A stretch of 64,000 bases of DNA from Antrodiella citrinella. Lineage: Eukaryota > Basidiomycota > Agaricomycetes > Polyporales > Steccherinaceae. The notes below the pieces were generated by a model, which worked only from the letters and a program-made list of their open reading frames with translations, did no database searches and was not told the DNA's origin. How positions within the stretch are numbered: position 1 is the stretch's first letter; each line of letters begins with the position of its first letter. Positions 34,801 to 48,202 of this stretch are shown one piece after another. The DNA lies in contig SGPM01000026.1 in assembly GCA_004802725.1 (NCBI GenBank), positions 62,001-126,000 on the forward strand, read 5' to 3'. A program made the translations under genes and the position numbers.

Positions 34801-37800
34801 CTTTCTGGACGACGATTGTCTACGCGACATCTTCAACCTGCCATTGGCACGACCTTGATGGCGGGGATAGTAGATAAGGACATTGCAGTCGGCGGGGATA
34901 CGACTTTTTCGAATCACTCGCATCACTCTTGCGTCTTCAAGTTGCCTTGCGTGGCGCGGCTAGGCACTCCTACTACAATATAGATCGTCGAAGATTGGTG
35001 GCACTAGAATGCATATGGAAGCCTGAGAGGCTTGTGCTATATAGCCTATGCAGGTGCACAGGGGATGCCAGTGAGACATATGGCATTTGAATTCATTGCG
35101 AAGGCCGACCGGTACATACTACAGTGCCCGTTACAAGTCCCGACTTGGAGCTCTGACTGGAAGTACCGTTCACTTGATATATATTTATGTTCAATGCTCT
35201 CGGTAGTGCCCGCTTTAGTACATGTGTCAAGTTGCCGTTCGACTCAAAGTACTTACAACATCATTGTATAGTAAAAATGACGCATCCTTCGATCCACCCG
35301 TGAGCACATGACTCACCGATTCGCAGTCAGACTGAGGACTTGAAGCTTGAATTGGCACAGAAAAAGGATCGTGACCGGGGATCTTGACTGCATCTGACTG
35401 CCGGGTCGCTTTGACTGCCCTCTGAGGCCATATAGAGATGCGCAGCGTCGAATCAGAACGTCTTGATCCATCTTTGGATGACGCGCGACAATCAGTTCCA
35501 GTTCAGCCTGAGCTATAGCCACGAGGATACCAAGGGGTGAGTTGGAATGACGGCATAGCGTCCATAATTGAGCGTGGCTTCATCGGATGGCACGCAAAAC
35601 TCAGGGTTGTGCTTGTTTTCGTCGTTCGAACGAGTTCTATCCGAACCGGAATTTGCCACCACAGCCTCTCGACGTGGGAGGTTGGCTGGATGTCAAGGTG
35701 ACTATGTTCTATGTTCAAGAACAACAACAGCTGTATGAAGATGAGAACCAATCTACCTCGAAGCGGTATTACTTGCGAGTTACGGCTCCCAGGTGATCCT
35801 CGCCATCCGAACCTAAATACACCGCGACCATCGAACAAGGGGGTGGCCATAGCATCTATCTGTATTGCATGGGCAGCAGGCAGGACTGGGAAATAGAATG
35901 GAAGAGAAAAGAATGCATACAAACGCTCGTTGCCGTGGTATGCAGGTAGAGAGGGAATTCCGAGTCGAAGGACAAGAAGAGAGTGGGTGTGAGTACGAAC
36001 AATACATGACAGCTGTGGAGGGAGGATGGACAGAACTCTGCGCCTCACCTCGCCGCGTCTTCTGAGTCTTCTGCGGCGAAGATTGAATGAGAGAGGACGC
36101 AGGAATCGTACACGCCACAGCTGTATCCATCACCACGTGGATGCGGATGGCTGCAACTTACACAATTGCGTCTGCTGATCAGCGTAAGTGTCTGAAATGC
36201 TCGCCACAGTCCTTCTCGTTTGTTGGCGTGGGCCAAAACAATCAGGAACGGGCGATCTATTACATGAGCGAACCCTAGGACGATCGCCGATCATAGTCAG
36301 GTCACCGGCGCGGGGGGCAGTGTCTAGAAGTGGAATGCTGCGGTGTATGATAAGATACCGCTTGTGAACGAAATAAGGACCCACTTCGATGGTATGCAGG
36401 ATGTGTATGCTACGATGACTCGTCGCGAGCCCCGTCAGTCATGGACAGATAGTAGGCGTCGAGTAGATATGTAGGACACAGCACGCTGTCCGGCGATATA
36501 TCCAACGTTCCTTACACGTCCCCGAAATCCTTGTGAAAATGCGGTGGAGATATTAGGATGGTACCAATGCGTTGGGTATTGTTACTAGCACTACCTTGAT
36601 GGAATGATACAAGGTTTTGGAGGAGCAGACGCCGCAGTATGAATATGCGCCATGATCCGTACGGCTAGTACCGCACGTCGTCATCGCCTTGGCCGCTCCT
36701 CGGATGAGGAGCTACTCTCCGAAGACGGTCGTAGATCCATACCGCGGAGACGGAGACGGAACCAAGCTCGGGTGATAGTAGAAAAGGGTCAGCGCAACAC
36801 AGCTCGAAGCTGCGCGAGGGTCAGCGTTTCACGTTTATCGTATCGTAATCGGGGTCGATTCCAGGAAAGCTGTCCTAGACCTATCAGATAATCTCGTTGA
36901 TATACAACAGGAAAGAACAAACGTTGTCACGTACTCGAACAATGACCATTGTTTTATGTGGACAATAGTGCGCAATGGTGACCGATAAAGCGCTGGAAGA
37001 TTATGACTCGAATCGCAAACACCCATCACTGCCACTGAGAGATTGTTGTCCTCTGAATGGTTTACGAGAGCGATGCAACCGGTCCAAGTATACATAGACA
37101 TCCACATACGAGGGATACTGTCATGGAGTGCCACGCGGGTCCAACGTGTCCCGTTGAGCGGCACAAGACAGTGCAGGTAGTCTCGGGTTCGTCTATTCGC
37201 CTGATGCTAGAGCATGATATATCCCTAGAACTATCGATAAATGACACTGCCGACTAGGATAAGACATCTAGGGCGGCGAGGCTGTCGACAAGGTGGGGTG
37301 GGGTGGGTCCTTGGAGGAAGGTGACGCATAACTGGACGTAGCTGACTGGTACCCCTGACGAAGCGTGTGTGAGAAATAAATCGATCCACGGCCACGAGGC
37401 CAAGGTGCGTATTTCAACAAGAGGACGGAGAGTATCGCTAGTAAAAGGCTAGGATCATAGCTAGAGCGCTGATTGTGCGTAGAACGACAACATGCCTGGG
37501 CCTGAACGAGATATCACGAGAGCGAGGAAATCGCGAGGCCGGAGCGACTGCGATGACCGTATTGTCAAGTAGACGTATTGTCTGAATAGTCTTGAATGCA
37601 GGAACCCGATTGAAAGACGACGTCAAGACCGGACATGTCGAAGAGGTCAGAGCATGACACCCATTCGGAACGGAGACGAGGTGGTGAGTACCATGGTGCT
37701 GAAGCTGAATTGTCGGGCCTGTGCAGTAGCGGGAAGCTGTCCGCGGTCGAGGGACGAAGATAGCGATGAATTCATCCGCCACAGTGCGGTCGCGGTGCCA

Positions 37801-38014
37801 AGCACAAGATCTAGATCTGTAGTAGTTTGAATCACGTGTTGCGAGGCTATGCATCATGGAATTCTGAGAATTCTGGCCTGCGCTGGTTGGGTTTACGGTT
37901 GGTTTTACGGTTTCTTATAAGACTTGACTTTTCCGCATTCACGCTGGCTACTTTCGCTCTCCATCCTGCTTTCGTTTCCGCGTCGAGTACCTCCGTCGTT
38001 TCCTCGACGCAATC
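31884..38014. other. Six-kilobase stretch without a supported gene
   Basis: All frames are short and broken, with no recognisable domain, reverse transcriptase, transposase or terminal repeat. I noted a 17-base perfect tandem duplication at 33154-33187. Two exon-like segments ending in similar text before possible donors (about 33600-33670 and about 33748-33800, KSKVHHAR and EGKVYFAR) may be debris of one gene. A minus-strand open frame at 35503-36048 has no similarity. The last about 120 bases are the promoter of the Ca2+-ATPase. Decayed repeats or long non-coding RNA remain possible. Confidence 0.5.
33154..33187 (+). repeat. 17-base perfect tandem duplication
   Basis: The unit TGAGTACTTCCACCATC occurs twice back to back without mismatch. 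It could be a recent slippage event or a target-site-like duplication with nothing between the copies. Confidence 0.8.
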
Positions 38015-41000
38015 ATGTCGAACGATGGCCATTCCATAGACGAGTCCCACGATGTTCCCGCCATTCGTGTCACAAACTCCTCCTCTACCTCCCACCTTCC
38101 AGATATTGACCTTGCCCACCCAGAAACGCCCGCACGTGTGGCAGACAGTCCCAGCACTCATCAGCCACCTGTGAGCCATTCTCGTTCCCCAAGTGATCCC
38201 AACTTTCTGCTGCCTTCCCCAATCCTCAAGGTCCCCGGTGCAGGCAGGCTATCACTTGACGTGCCCGTATCACCTACAGGCTCCGGCTACGCAAGTTCTG
38301 ACGGTGGTTCTACCCATGTTCCTCCATCTCCCACTCTGTCATCTCGTTCGTCCGTTCATTCCGTTCAGTTTGCGAGCACTCTTGCTCTCAGAGACAACAA
38401 GCCCGACCAACACTCGGGTATTTCCTCGCTCCAGCTCCTATCAGTGGGCCAGTCTCATCATGGCCGCAAGAGCAGCGTAAGCTCAGTTGAGGGCAGTACT
38501 GAAGGCACAGAGCCCGACTCGCACAGTCCCGGTGTTCCGTCATACAAAGCCGACGGGTCTTTCCTGCTCACTTCGCCGTCACCAACCCACACTCAGTTCG
38601 ACGGTGCCTCCTCCTTCGGTGGCACAACAGTCCGCAGTCCTTCGCGGAATGCGCACGGCTCAGCCGATGGTAAGGGCGGTGACTCCGGCGACGATGAGCC
38701 ACCGGAGCAAAGACCACCCCTTGATTTGACTCAGGACGAGCTCATAGACTCGGGCGCGTTCCCTTTCAAGCCTTATACGCTTGCTTCTCTCGTTGACCCT
38801 AAGAGCCTTCCAGACCTGATAGAGATGGGTGGCATCAAGGGCCTGCTCAAGGGTCTGGGCACGCACGCAAAGACCGGTCTCACGACAAAGTCTTTGACAC
38901 TCTCCGACGGTACTGTCGTGCAGCATGCGCTTGAGGGAGCCGGGGACGGTCATCCCAGCGCGGGGCCTGAGGCGGGAGCGGGTGACGGTGCATCACACCG
39001 GCATGCACCAGAAGCTGGAGGGTCCAAGGATGCCGTGCCTGGCATTGTTGTTACCGGCATCGACGGCCAACACGACGACGACGCTATCAAGGACGACGGG
39101 CCAGACGACGAGGAAGGCGGGGCCGCCTACGACGCACCGCTTGACGAGCGCCATCGTGTCTTTGGCGAGAACGTACTTCCTGTCCGCAAAACAAAGAGCC
39201 TCCTGCAACTCATGTGGCTAGCGTTAAAGGATAAAGTTCTCGTATGTCCGCCCTCGATTCTTACATTGACATAAACCGTATACTAAACGTCGTCGGACGT
39301 TTCATTTCAGGTTCTCCTGTCTATTGCCGCCGTGGTATCCTTGGCCCTTGGGTTCTTCCAAGACTTCGGTACACCTCGTCCCGCGGGTGACCCACCAGTT
39401 GATTGGGTAGAAGGTGTGGCTATCGTGGTTGCGATCTTCATCGTGGTAAGTGGCATGTCCGCAGGTTTTCGCCACAAACATGTTTCTGATCCCTCATACA
39501 GGTCATGGTGGGATCTTTGAATGATTGGCAGAAGGAGCGCCAGTTCCAGGCGCTGAATGACAAGAAGGAAGAGCGTGGCGTCAAGGTCATCCGAAACGGC
39601 GTTGAGACTGTCGTCGACATAAAACAGGTTGTCGTCGGCGATGTTGCTATTCTGGAACCCGGAGAAATCATTCCCTGCGACGGTGTCTTTATCGCAGGTC
39701 ACAACGTGAAGTGCGACGAGTCTGGGGCGACCGGCGAATCGGACGCCATCAAGAAGGTCTCTTTCAACGATTGCTACCGAGCCTGGAAGCGTGCGGAGGA
39801 AGGTGCTGGTGGAGTGGATGTGTTGAAGGCGTATGACGAGGGAATGAAGCACACGGATTGTTTCCTCGTCTCCGGAAGCAAGGTCTTGGAAGGATACGGC
39901 AGTTACGTCGTCATTGCGGTGGGTACTAAGAGTTTCAACGGTAGAATCATGATGGGTACGTCCTTCATTCTGCACTGGAGCTATCGCCACTCACTGCCTT
40001 TCACTAGCTCTACGCGGTGACACAGAGAATACTCCTCTGCAACTGAAGTTGAACTACCTTGCTGAGCTGATTGCTAAGCTTGGTAGCGCAGCTGGCGCTA
40101 TTCTTTTCGCGGCGTTGATGATCCGTTACTTCGTCCAACTTGGTACGCACAACCCGACCCGCACGTCTAGCGAGTGGGGTATCGCCTTCGTCCAGATCCT
40201 CATCATCTCGGTTACTCTCGTGGTCGTGGCTGTCCCAGAAGGCCTCCCGCTCGCCGTGACGCTCGCACTTGCGTTCGCGACGAAACGGATGACCGAGGAA
40301 AACTTGCTCGTTCGTGTACTTGGTTCTTGCGAGACTATGGCGAATGCTTCGGTTGTCTGCACGGATAAGACAGGTACTCTGACCCAGAACGACATGTCCG
40401 TCGTCGCAGGCTCTATCGGCATCCATTGCAAATTCGTCCACAAGCTCTCCGATAACCAAGCTCGCACGAATGCTGGCGAGGAACCTGGTGTCGAGGTCGA
40501 GGTGTCTACCCGCAAGCACGCTGAGGACTTCACCGTCGACCAGACTGGCCTGAACGGTATTCTTACCCCCGCTGTCCAACGTCTTTTCAATGCCGCCGTT
40601 GCTATCAACTCTACTGCTTTCGAGGATACAGACGCCGAGACCGGCGAGGTTGTCTTCGTCGGCAGCAAGACTGAGACCGCTCTCCTGAAGTTCGCGAAGG
40701 AGAACGGGTGGGCGGACTACAAGGAGACGCGTGACTCGGCGCAGATCGTCCAGATGATTCCTTTCTCTTCGGATCGGAAGGCGATGGGCGTCGTGGTAAA
40801 GCAGGGCGGTATCTGGCGGCTGTACATGAAGGGTGCATCGGAGATCCTTACGAAGAGGTGCACTCAGCACATCGTCGTTCGTGAAGATGGTCAAGCCTCC
40901 AGCTCGGATCAGGTCGAGACAGAAGATATCGATGCGCTGGCAAACGACAACATCACCCGCACGACCATATTCTACGCCAACCAGACCCTTCGTACCATCG

Positions 41001-42825
41001 CTGTCTGTTATCGGGATTTCGAGACCTGGCCGCCGAAGGGCGCAGCTATCATTGGCGATGAGGTACGTCCGTTCACTTTTCGTTTCAAACTTTACTGACT
41101 GTCCACAGGTTTCATATGACGACATTTCCTACGACATGACGCTGATTGCGATCACCGGTATTGAAGACCCTCTCCGAGATGGTGTCCGCGAGGCTGTGGC
41201 CAACTGCCAGAAGGCCGGCGTCGCCGTCAAGATGTGTACGGGTGATAACGTCCTCACTGCTCGGTCGATTGCGCTTCAATGCGGTATCTACACCGCCGGC
41301 GGTCTCATCATGGAAGGCCCTCACTTCCGACAGCTCGGTAATGCTGAGATGATGGAGATTGTGCCACGGCTACAGGTCCTTGCGCGGTCGTCGCCCGAGG
41401 ATAAGAAGATTCTCGTTGAGTCGCTCAAGGCTCTTGGCGAGATCGTCGGTGTCACCGGTGACGGTACGAACGATGGCCCTGCACTGAAGACGGCTCACGT
41501 CGGATTCTCAATGGGTATCGCTGGTACGGAAGTCGCAAAGGAGGCATCAGATATTATCCTCATGGACGACAACTTCTCGTCGATCGTTCAGGCGATCATG
41601 TGGGGACGTTGTGTCAACGACGCTGTCCGCAAGTTCCTCCAGTTCCAGATCTCGACCAACATTACCGCTGTGATCATCACCTTCGTCTCCGCCGTTGCGT
41701 CTGCGTCTGAGTCCTCCGTGCTCTCTGCCGTTCAACTGCTCTGGATCAACATCATCATGGATACCTTCGCTGCGCTCGCCCTTGCTACTGACCCTGCTTC
41801 CGTAGCGCTGCTTGACCGCAAGCCCGAGAAGAAGACGGCGCCGCTCTTCACTGTAGACATGTACAAGCAGATCTTCGGACAGTCCGCATACCAGGTTATG
41901 ATCACCCTCATCTTCCACTTCCTCGGCAACAAGATCTTTGGCTTCCATCCTGAGAGCGACAGCACGCTGCAGAAGCACAACAATTCGGTCGTGCAGACGG
42001 TCGTGTTCAACATCTTCGTGTTCGCACAGGTCTTCAACTCGATCAACTCGCGTCGGTTGGACAACAAGCTCAATATCTTCGAAGGTGTTACCCGGAATTA
42101 CTACTTCATGGGCATCACTCTACTAGGTACGTCTTCGTCGTGCTATGCTCCTCATCCTCAGTTACTGATCATTGTCTCGATTCTGCAGAAATTGCTGTTC
42201 AGATCCTGATCGTGTTCGTCGGTGGCGCTGCTTTCCAGGTCACTCGTATCGGTGGGAAAGAATGGGGGATCTCACTCGCTCTCGGCTTCGTCTCGATACC
42301 CCTCGGCGCGCTCCTCCGCTGCATCCCCAACGCCCCTACAGAATGCTTCTTCAAGAAGATACGACTCATGCGTGACCCCAAAGAAGTCTTGCCGACCTCC
42401 GCCCAGGATACAGAGTGGAACTCGGCGATTCAGCTCGTTAGGGATAACTTGGGCGTGTTCGCGCACGTTCGTGGTGCGCGGATGCGGGCTTCGTCGTTTG
42501 TTGGTAAGAGCCGGAAAGCGGTTCCCCAGCCTGAGACTCGCGTTGCTACGTACGTCTCCCTTTACGTCATCATACTTTTTGTCTCAACGCTAATTCTTAT
42601 TGTTCCTATAGATCATCTCTTCTCACCATGGTTCCTACTCTCATCGCGTCCTCGATAGGGGCCGGATGGGCCTCACAATCGCCTGGCGCGTTGTCAGATC
42701 CCTCGAACCACGACCCAAGCAAGTCCTCCGCTGCGCTGTGGGAAGGCAAGATACAAATCCATCCAGACACCAAGCCTGACGACCCTGCGTATCAGCGATG
42801 GGGTGCGGCTGCAAAGAACGTATAG
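38015..42825 (+). CDS. PMC1-type Ca2+-transporting P-type ATPase
   Basis: A P2B calcium pump, expected in the vacuolar or plasma membrane, that removes cytosolic Ca2+ at the cost of ATP. Seven exons (38015-39241, 39311-39445, 39502-39955, 40008-41062, 41109-42126, 42189-42549, 42612-42825) sum to 1,487 residues. An unusually long Ser/Pro-rich N-terminus of about 350 residues precedes the first membrane helix. Then follow the actuator loop with CDESGATGESDAI and the M4 Ca2+-site motif VVAVPEGLPLAVTLALAFAT. The phosphorylation motif DKTGTLTQND has its Asp near residue 724, and the hinge is VTGDGTNDGPALK near 1073. M5-M6 includes LLWINIIMDTFAALALATDP, and a soluble C-terminus ends in AKNV. All catalytic residues are present. 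The long N-terminus may be regulatory, by analogy with autoinhibitory extensions. Convergent with the amine oxidase gene. Confidence 0.95.
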
Positions 42826-43534
42826 ACATTTAGTTAGGCCGGCGTGCCCAATAAGATACCCTCATCATATCTCCTTGCATTGGTCGGTCTCTTCTCATCC
42901 TCTTTCTCGTCTCTCTCTCTCTGCACACAACCATTCCATCGCATCCTGGCTTCACCTGCATTTTTCCTTCCTCTTTTCTGTCCTTTTTGCTTTCTCACTC
43001 ACTTATATCTTACCTACCTCATAACTAAGGAATTCATCATACCATTTTCCGCCCATCCACGTTGGAACCCCCTTCTTCTCTCAGCTGCGTCGAAGCCAGA
43101 ACACCTACATTCATGTTTATTCACGAGTCGTTTCTCCCCGCATCCCTCTCCCCCTTGCCGAGGCTGCTATATCCATAATATCTTTTCATCTTTGCATCTC
43201 TCTCGACCCTGCGGCTTTCTCCTCACGATCTTGTCACGAACCGGAGTGCATTTAGAACTCCTCATTTCATGTATCATGCCAAGCTCTCAAGTATATGACA
43301 AACAAGCTCAGCAGAAATAACATTCCTTTTAAACCATGCAAAATCTCCTAGTGATGTGGCCGTGCGTCGTCTATGGTAGTTAGCTTAGTGGTTAGTTACA
43401 TTTGGTGTGTACATTGGGGAGGGTGAGTATACTACGTCTTGTATTTGAATTCCTCTCTCCGACTGCAGCCGGAGAGGAGAAGGAACAGAATCGGAAGGCG
43501 GGTGTGTGCAAAGGGACGCCTGTGAGTCGCCGTC
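42826..43534. other. Convergent 3' region, CT-rich
   Basis: About 710 bases between the convergent stops of the Ca2+-ATPase and the amine oxidase. A CT-rich tract runs from about 42890 to 43020. It presumably holds both 3' UTRs. No gene was seen. Confidence 0.6.
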
Positions 43535-46500
43535 TTACAACTCTATCTTCATGTACCGGAAGACGTTCTCCGAGTTCCTGAGGTTGTCCACGGTCTTGGG
43601 GCCCAACTTCGCCTGCCCGTCCAGACCCCTGATCTGCATGTCCTCGTACTCGAAGCTGGGCACGCGATGCGGGACGCAGTTCGCCTGGACGACGCCGTAC
43701 TCGTTGTAGTCGTACAGCTTGCCGGGGATCTTGGACTCGGTCAAGACGACCGCGTTAGTCGACTCCATCGACACGTCCGCGTCGAAGTAGTTCGCGGGCG
43801 CGAGGTAGAAGCTCGACGTCGCGAGCTGCGTGCGCGTGTTCGGTGCGTCTTCCGATTGCGTCTAACGCCGCCCATTCAGTCATGCAACTCAACGCAGACG
43901 GAGTTGAGATTCACTCACCAAGTGATGCATGCCCAGGTTCACCCACGCCACAAGGTCTTCCTGGGTGAGGTTCTCGCCGTCAAAGAACTTGTGGAAGTCG
44001 ACGACCGGAGCTCCGGGAAGGTTGAAGTTGAACATGTTGCTGGAAGATAGCTCGGTGTCCTTCCTCTTGGACACGGCCATGTTGTACCGGGCCCAGTTCG
44101 CATTGTTCAGTAGCCGTTTGGAGCCCACGACGGTCTGAAATACAAGTTAGTAAGTCCAACTTCCTAACTTGGGGGGCTGAACGCCCGCTCAAGGACCTCA
44201 AGGAATGTACTCACATTCCTGATCGGGGAATCACCTGGGTGAATAGCGTAACCCCTAGGCAAGCCCCAGCTGTTCGTCTGCTGCTTGTTGACAATGGAGT
44301 AGATTCCTTGAACGTTAGAAGGGTACTGGAGCTTAGCGTCATCCTCGTTCGCGATGTAGTCGCGGTGAATCTTCTGCTGAACGACGGTCTGGCCCCAGTC
44401 TTCGTCGAACCACGCTTCTGTGATCTGCTCCTGAGCAGTGGAAGTGTGAAGCAGGGAGTTATCGGCGCCGGCAATATCAAGGTCGACCTGCAGAATGGAA
44501 GGTGGTGAAATTAGAAAAAGAACTTCGCAGCTTCCATGCAGTGGCGTATGCACGTACCTTGTAGTTGATGACGTGGTCGTGCAGAGAACCCACTATGAAT
44601 TTTGGTCGTTAGGACGATGTTAGGAAATCGGCCTGTAGTCACTCACTGGCAATGTCGCGGATTCTGGTTCCGTAGCCCTCCTGCGCAGGCTCCCAGTAGG
44701 CACCTTGCAAGTACCCGGAGGCAGAGAGTCGGACCTCGATCGTACCGTCCAAGTAAAAGATATAATCGAACTAGACCAAGGTTAGTGATCCTGATGTTCC
44801 AGTGAATCTTCATCGTGAGTACTCACAACTAAAAACATGTATCAGTCAGTGCCTAAATATTGTCATTGCATTCAAAAGTAAGACTCACGATAATCGTAGC
44901 TGATAAGAGGATAAACCATAGGCTCAATAAGCACGACACAACGAATGACAGTATCTATCCACTCACTTTCCGACCGTCGACACCGATCTGACAGTAAGAG
45001 AGTAGCCTCTGACTGCACCGGAATCACCGTTGATGTAACCCACGTGCCTCGTGATGGGACGACCAGTCTCCTTCTCGAAAATACAGATAGCACGCTCCCT
45101 GTGGATGGTACCCTGGCTGGAATGAGTCGTGGCAGGCAAGAAAACGGCTTCGTGAGGGCAATCGTAACCCGGAAGGAGGTCGTGAGTGAAGCCACCCTGT
45201 ACGAAGATAGTGAGTATAAAAATTCAAGCCCGAGCGCGACTCGTGCTGACCATGCCGAAGTAGCGATCCAACCACGCTGTAGTCGTTTGAGTTGGATCGT
45301 TGCCAGCTAGAGAAGAACCTTCAGAGAGCCGTCGCAATTACCGGAATGAAACTCAGACTGACCGTATTGAGCAATTGCTTCTTGGGGAGAGAGCTACTAG
45401 CAAGTCAGAAAAGTAGCTTGTGTGATCAGAACAAAATGAACATACCTCGTACAGAATCCTCTCGTTTTTGAACCTGACATCCCAAAGGCTCATACCCATA
45501 TCGCGGTCAAATCCAAGGTACAAACCCCAGCCCATCCAGCTGATGTACTGCCTCGCACGGTCGACGCGGAAACGGAGACCAGCGAAGGATACTGTACGGG
45601 GTCCTGGCAAGTTGTCAAGGTCACGTTGAGGTCCGGGCCTCTCTCTCGTGGTCCACTTGTCGTCCATTCCGTCGTGGACGGCCTGAGGCTGGCGTTTCAG
45701 AGTGCCATTATTGTATGCACCGAGGAAGTCGTCAACGGAAGAGAAAACTTGGTGATTATACACGACCTGTGATGTCATGTGAAATGAGCATGATGGATTG
45801 ATCCGGGAAGATGACGGAAGTAATGACTGACCTTCAAGACCTTGTACTTCGACTCGTCGCTCCCGCTGAAGTCGATATATTGGTAGAACCCAATGGGCTG
45901 CAACCAGTTTCCAGGACCGCTAAGTTTCCACGTGATCCACATCCTGCGGAAACTACCGTCGAAACCGAACGGACCACTCGCACCTACTTCAAGCGTGTGG
46001 GTTCCGAACAGATCCTATGATGAACGAGAACAAGGTGAGCTCATGCAAAGCCGACTGGGACACAATAAAGCACGCACCTTGATCGCATCCTTCAGCGGAG
46101 TCAAGATCTCATATCCTATCCTCTGGAGCTCGCCGAAGGGCAAGCCAGTGTATCCGCGAGCATTGAACGGGACGGTGTCGCGGTGGTAGATATCCGTCAA
46201 AGGCGAAATCTGCGTCTCCTTCGAGATCGGCAGGGGTCCAACGAGGTAATCCATAATGTAAGGCTCCGGCACAGCTCCACCATGCTGAATCGTCACCCTC
46301 GCGAACTTCTTGGGCAGGGTCTTGTCCGAGGGCGCGTCGAGGTACGCGACTGCGGCAGCTTTCGGAGGACGGAAAGCCTCGATGATGAAGATGATGTTGT
46401 CATTGAGACTGGCTACGTCCGCGCTCGTGAGATTGAGCCCCCTCTCGTCGGCAGACAACCACCTGTCAATAGCTACTGTCTCGTCGACCGATAAGGATGC

Positions 46501-46788
46501 CCAGATATTCACCGGAGCAGGTGGGGATGCGGGTAGAGGGATGTTGGCTGGGCATTGCTTGAGCGTGCTCAAGTCGTCCTCTTCAACAGTGGACTGGTTC
46601 GAGGTGGTATACGCGTGTCGCGCAGAGGGTATGACGAGCAGCGAAGTGGTAACAATCCCGACCAGGACTAAGACGGCGACGATAGCGCGACGACCTGAGG
46701 TCATCCCGTAGCGTACAGTGCGCTTAGAGGGAAGATCAAGAGAGTCCGAAGACGTCTGCTTGAGCAGAGAGTACCCTGACATCGACAT
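43535..46788 (-). CDS. Membrane-anchored copper amine oxidase
   Basis: A primary-amine oxidase (topaquinone and copper cofactors) that oxidises amines to aldehydes, releasing ammonia and H2O2. The chosen ATG is 46788 (MSMSGYSLLKQTSSD); the frame is open further up but starts with GTG. One hydrophobic helix (AIVAVLVLVGIVTTSLLV) at about residues 34-55 makes it a likely type II membrane protein with an extracellular or lumenal catalytic domain. The N2/N3-like regions carry FRPPKAAAVAYLDAP. The catalytic domain shows GYDCPHEAVFLP and ERAICIFEKETGRP. The cofactor motif, reconstructed across an intron, is VGNYDYIFYLDGTIE (the Tyr after Asn becomes TPQ). Copper ligands are HDH in GSLHDHVINYKVDLD and the later His in LGMHHL. 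Many short introns. Fungal relatives use polyamines or aromatic amines as nitrogen sources; the substrate here is unknown. Confidence 0.92.
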
Positions 46789-48202
46789 CGTCCTGTCCTC
46801 GAGCTTGAAGCGATAGGGATATCTGTAGGGAAAGTAGACCACATCGGAGTCAATGCGAGGTTCGCGTTATAAAGATGGATTGCAGCGGCTATCTTTACCA
46901 AGACCACTGTATGATGCCATTCCCCACGGACCGTTCCTCTCACCTGAACCTGGGTGATTTTCACGGTCTGCATGATAACATCTTTGCAACTCCGAGTCCC
47001 GACGCCTTCCCGGGGGTTGCCTCCGAGTTTCGTTTCATTGGGTCTATTGCGCTGTAAAACCGTACACCCTCATCATGAAAGTGTGCGCATCCGAGAGACA
47101 ACTTCCACATTGGGCCCCGACTCCCGAGTGGTAAGGGGAGCCAAGATTTTTGAGAGAGGCATTTTTGCACGACGCATCGTCATGTGGGTAGAGAGACCGG
47201 TTGGCGCCCATGTTCATTATGTTCTCGGTTTTCTGCAGTAACGGGCGCCAAAACCAGGTTTCACCGCGTACAGAGCCTAAACATATTCATGTGCATCCAC
47301 ATCCTCCAGCGTGTATCAGAGCTGTCGTTCAAGGTCGCATGAATACGAGAAGCTCTTCATCAGCCTACGCCCAGTCTCACTCCGTACCAGACAATCCCAG
47401 GCCCCGCTTATGCTTGCTCGGAAACCAATCGCATCTCGTCAACCCTTCTCCAGACAAATCTCAGCTGGGCCAGACGTACATAACTCCCACAATTTCCTCA
47501 TTCATTGTTGTGTATCGTCCGAGCAAGAACGGATGATCACCGAGTATGAATGGTCGACAAACGTCCCTCATCGTCGTGCACTTGCTAATACCGACGGGAT
47601 CACACCGAGTCATAACAGTCAGAAAATCGACATACACTCGAACCAAAGAACACATGGATCCAGATTCCAAAAGGGGTGATAGCGTGATAAGTTATAAATA
47701 CATTTTCAAGAGTGTCGTCGCCGTCATAAACATTTCATAGGAAGGTGAGGGAAGGGGCGGAAAAGGCGGTAGCTAGGAAGGTGGGCTGAAGAAAAGGAAA
47801 AATAAATTACTGCAGCAGCATGGGGAGCTGTCCGGAAGCGAAGTAAGCGTAGAGGAGCGTAGGTATGAATGACTCGGAAAAGAACAACAGAGACGACACA
47901 TTCTCCCAACAGGCATACATACCCTGAGAAAGGAACAGGTAAACTGCCTCAAATCTACAATATGGGTCCGCAAGAGCACAAAGTTATGGTAAAACAATTG
48001 GGGGGGTGTAGCTGTGATGTGTGTGGATTGAGCAAGATTGATAGAGGCGTAAGAAAAAAGGGGGTATAACACAAATACAACGAATAGCATGAGGGCGTAA
48101 GGAATAGCTCGAAAAGTTAAGATAAGGTCAGGTCCAATTGGTACAGTGAGACCAGCAGACGCATAATGAAGGCAAAAACCGTTGCGCGACGAGATGGCTG
48201 AG
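46789..48202. other. Amine oxidase promoter and RhoGAP 3' region
   Basis: About 1.4 kb with no supported gene. Frames of up to 162 codons (for example minus strand 47773-48261) overlap the 3' end of the RhoGAP gene and have no similarity I know. Confidence 0.5.

Noticed and set aside
35503..36048. 181-codon minus-strand frame in the gene-poor block
   Set aside because: No motif was recognised and the neighbouring frames are equally open. There were no convincing splice partners.
40010..41125. Long open frame (371 codons) on the minus strand within the Ca2+-ATPase gene
   Set aside because: It lies antisense to the strongly supported catalytic exons. GC-rich codon use leaves the opposite strand open, and the translation has no family resemblance.
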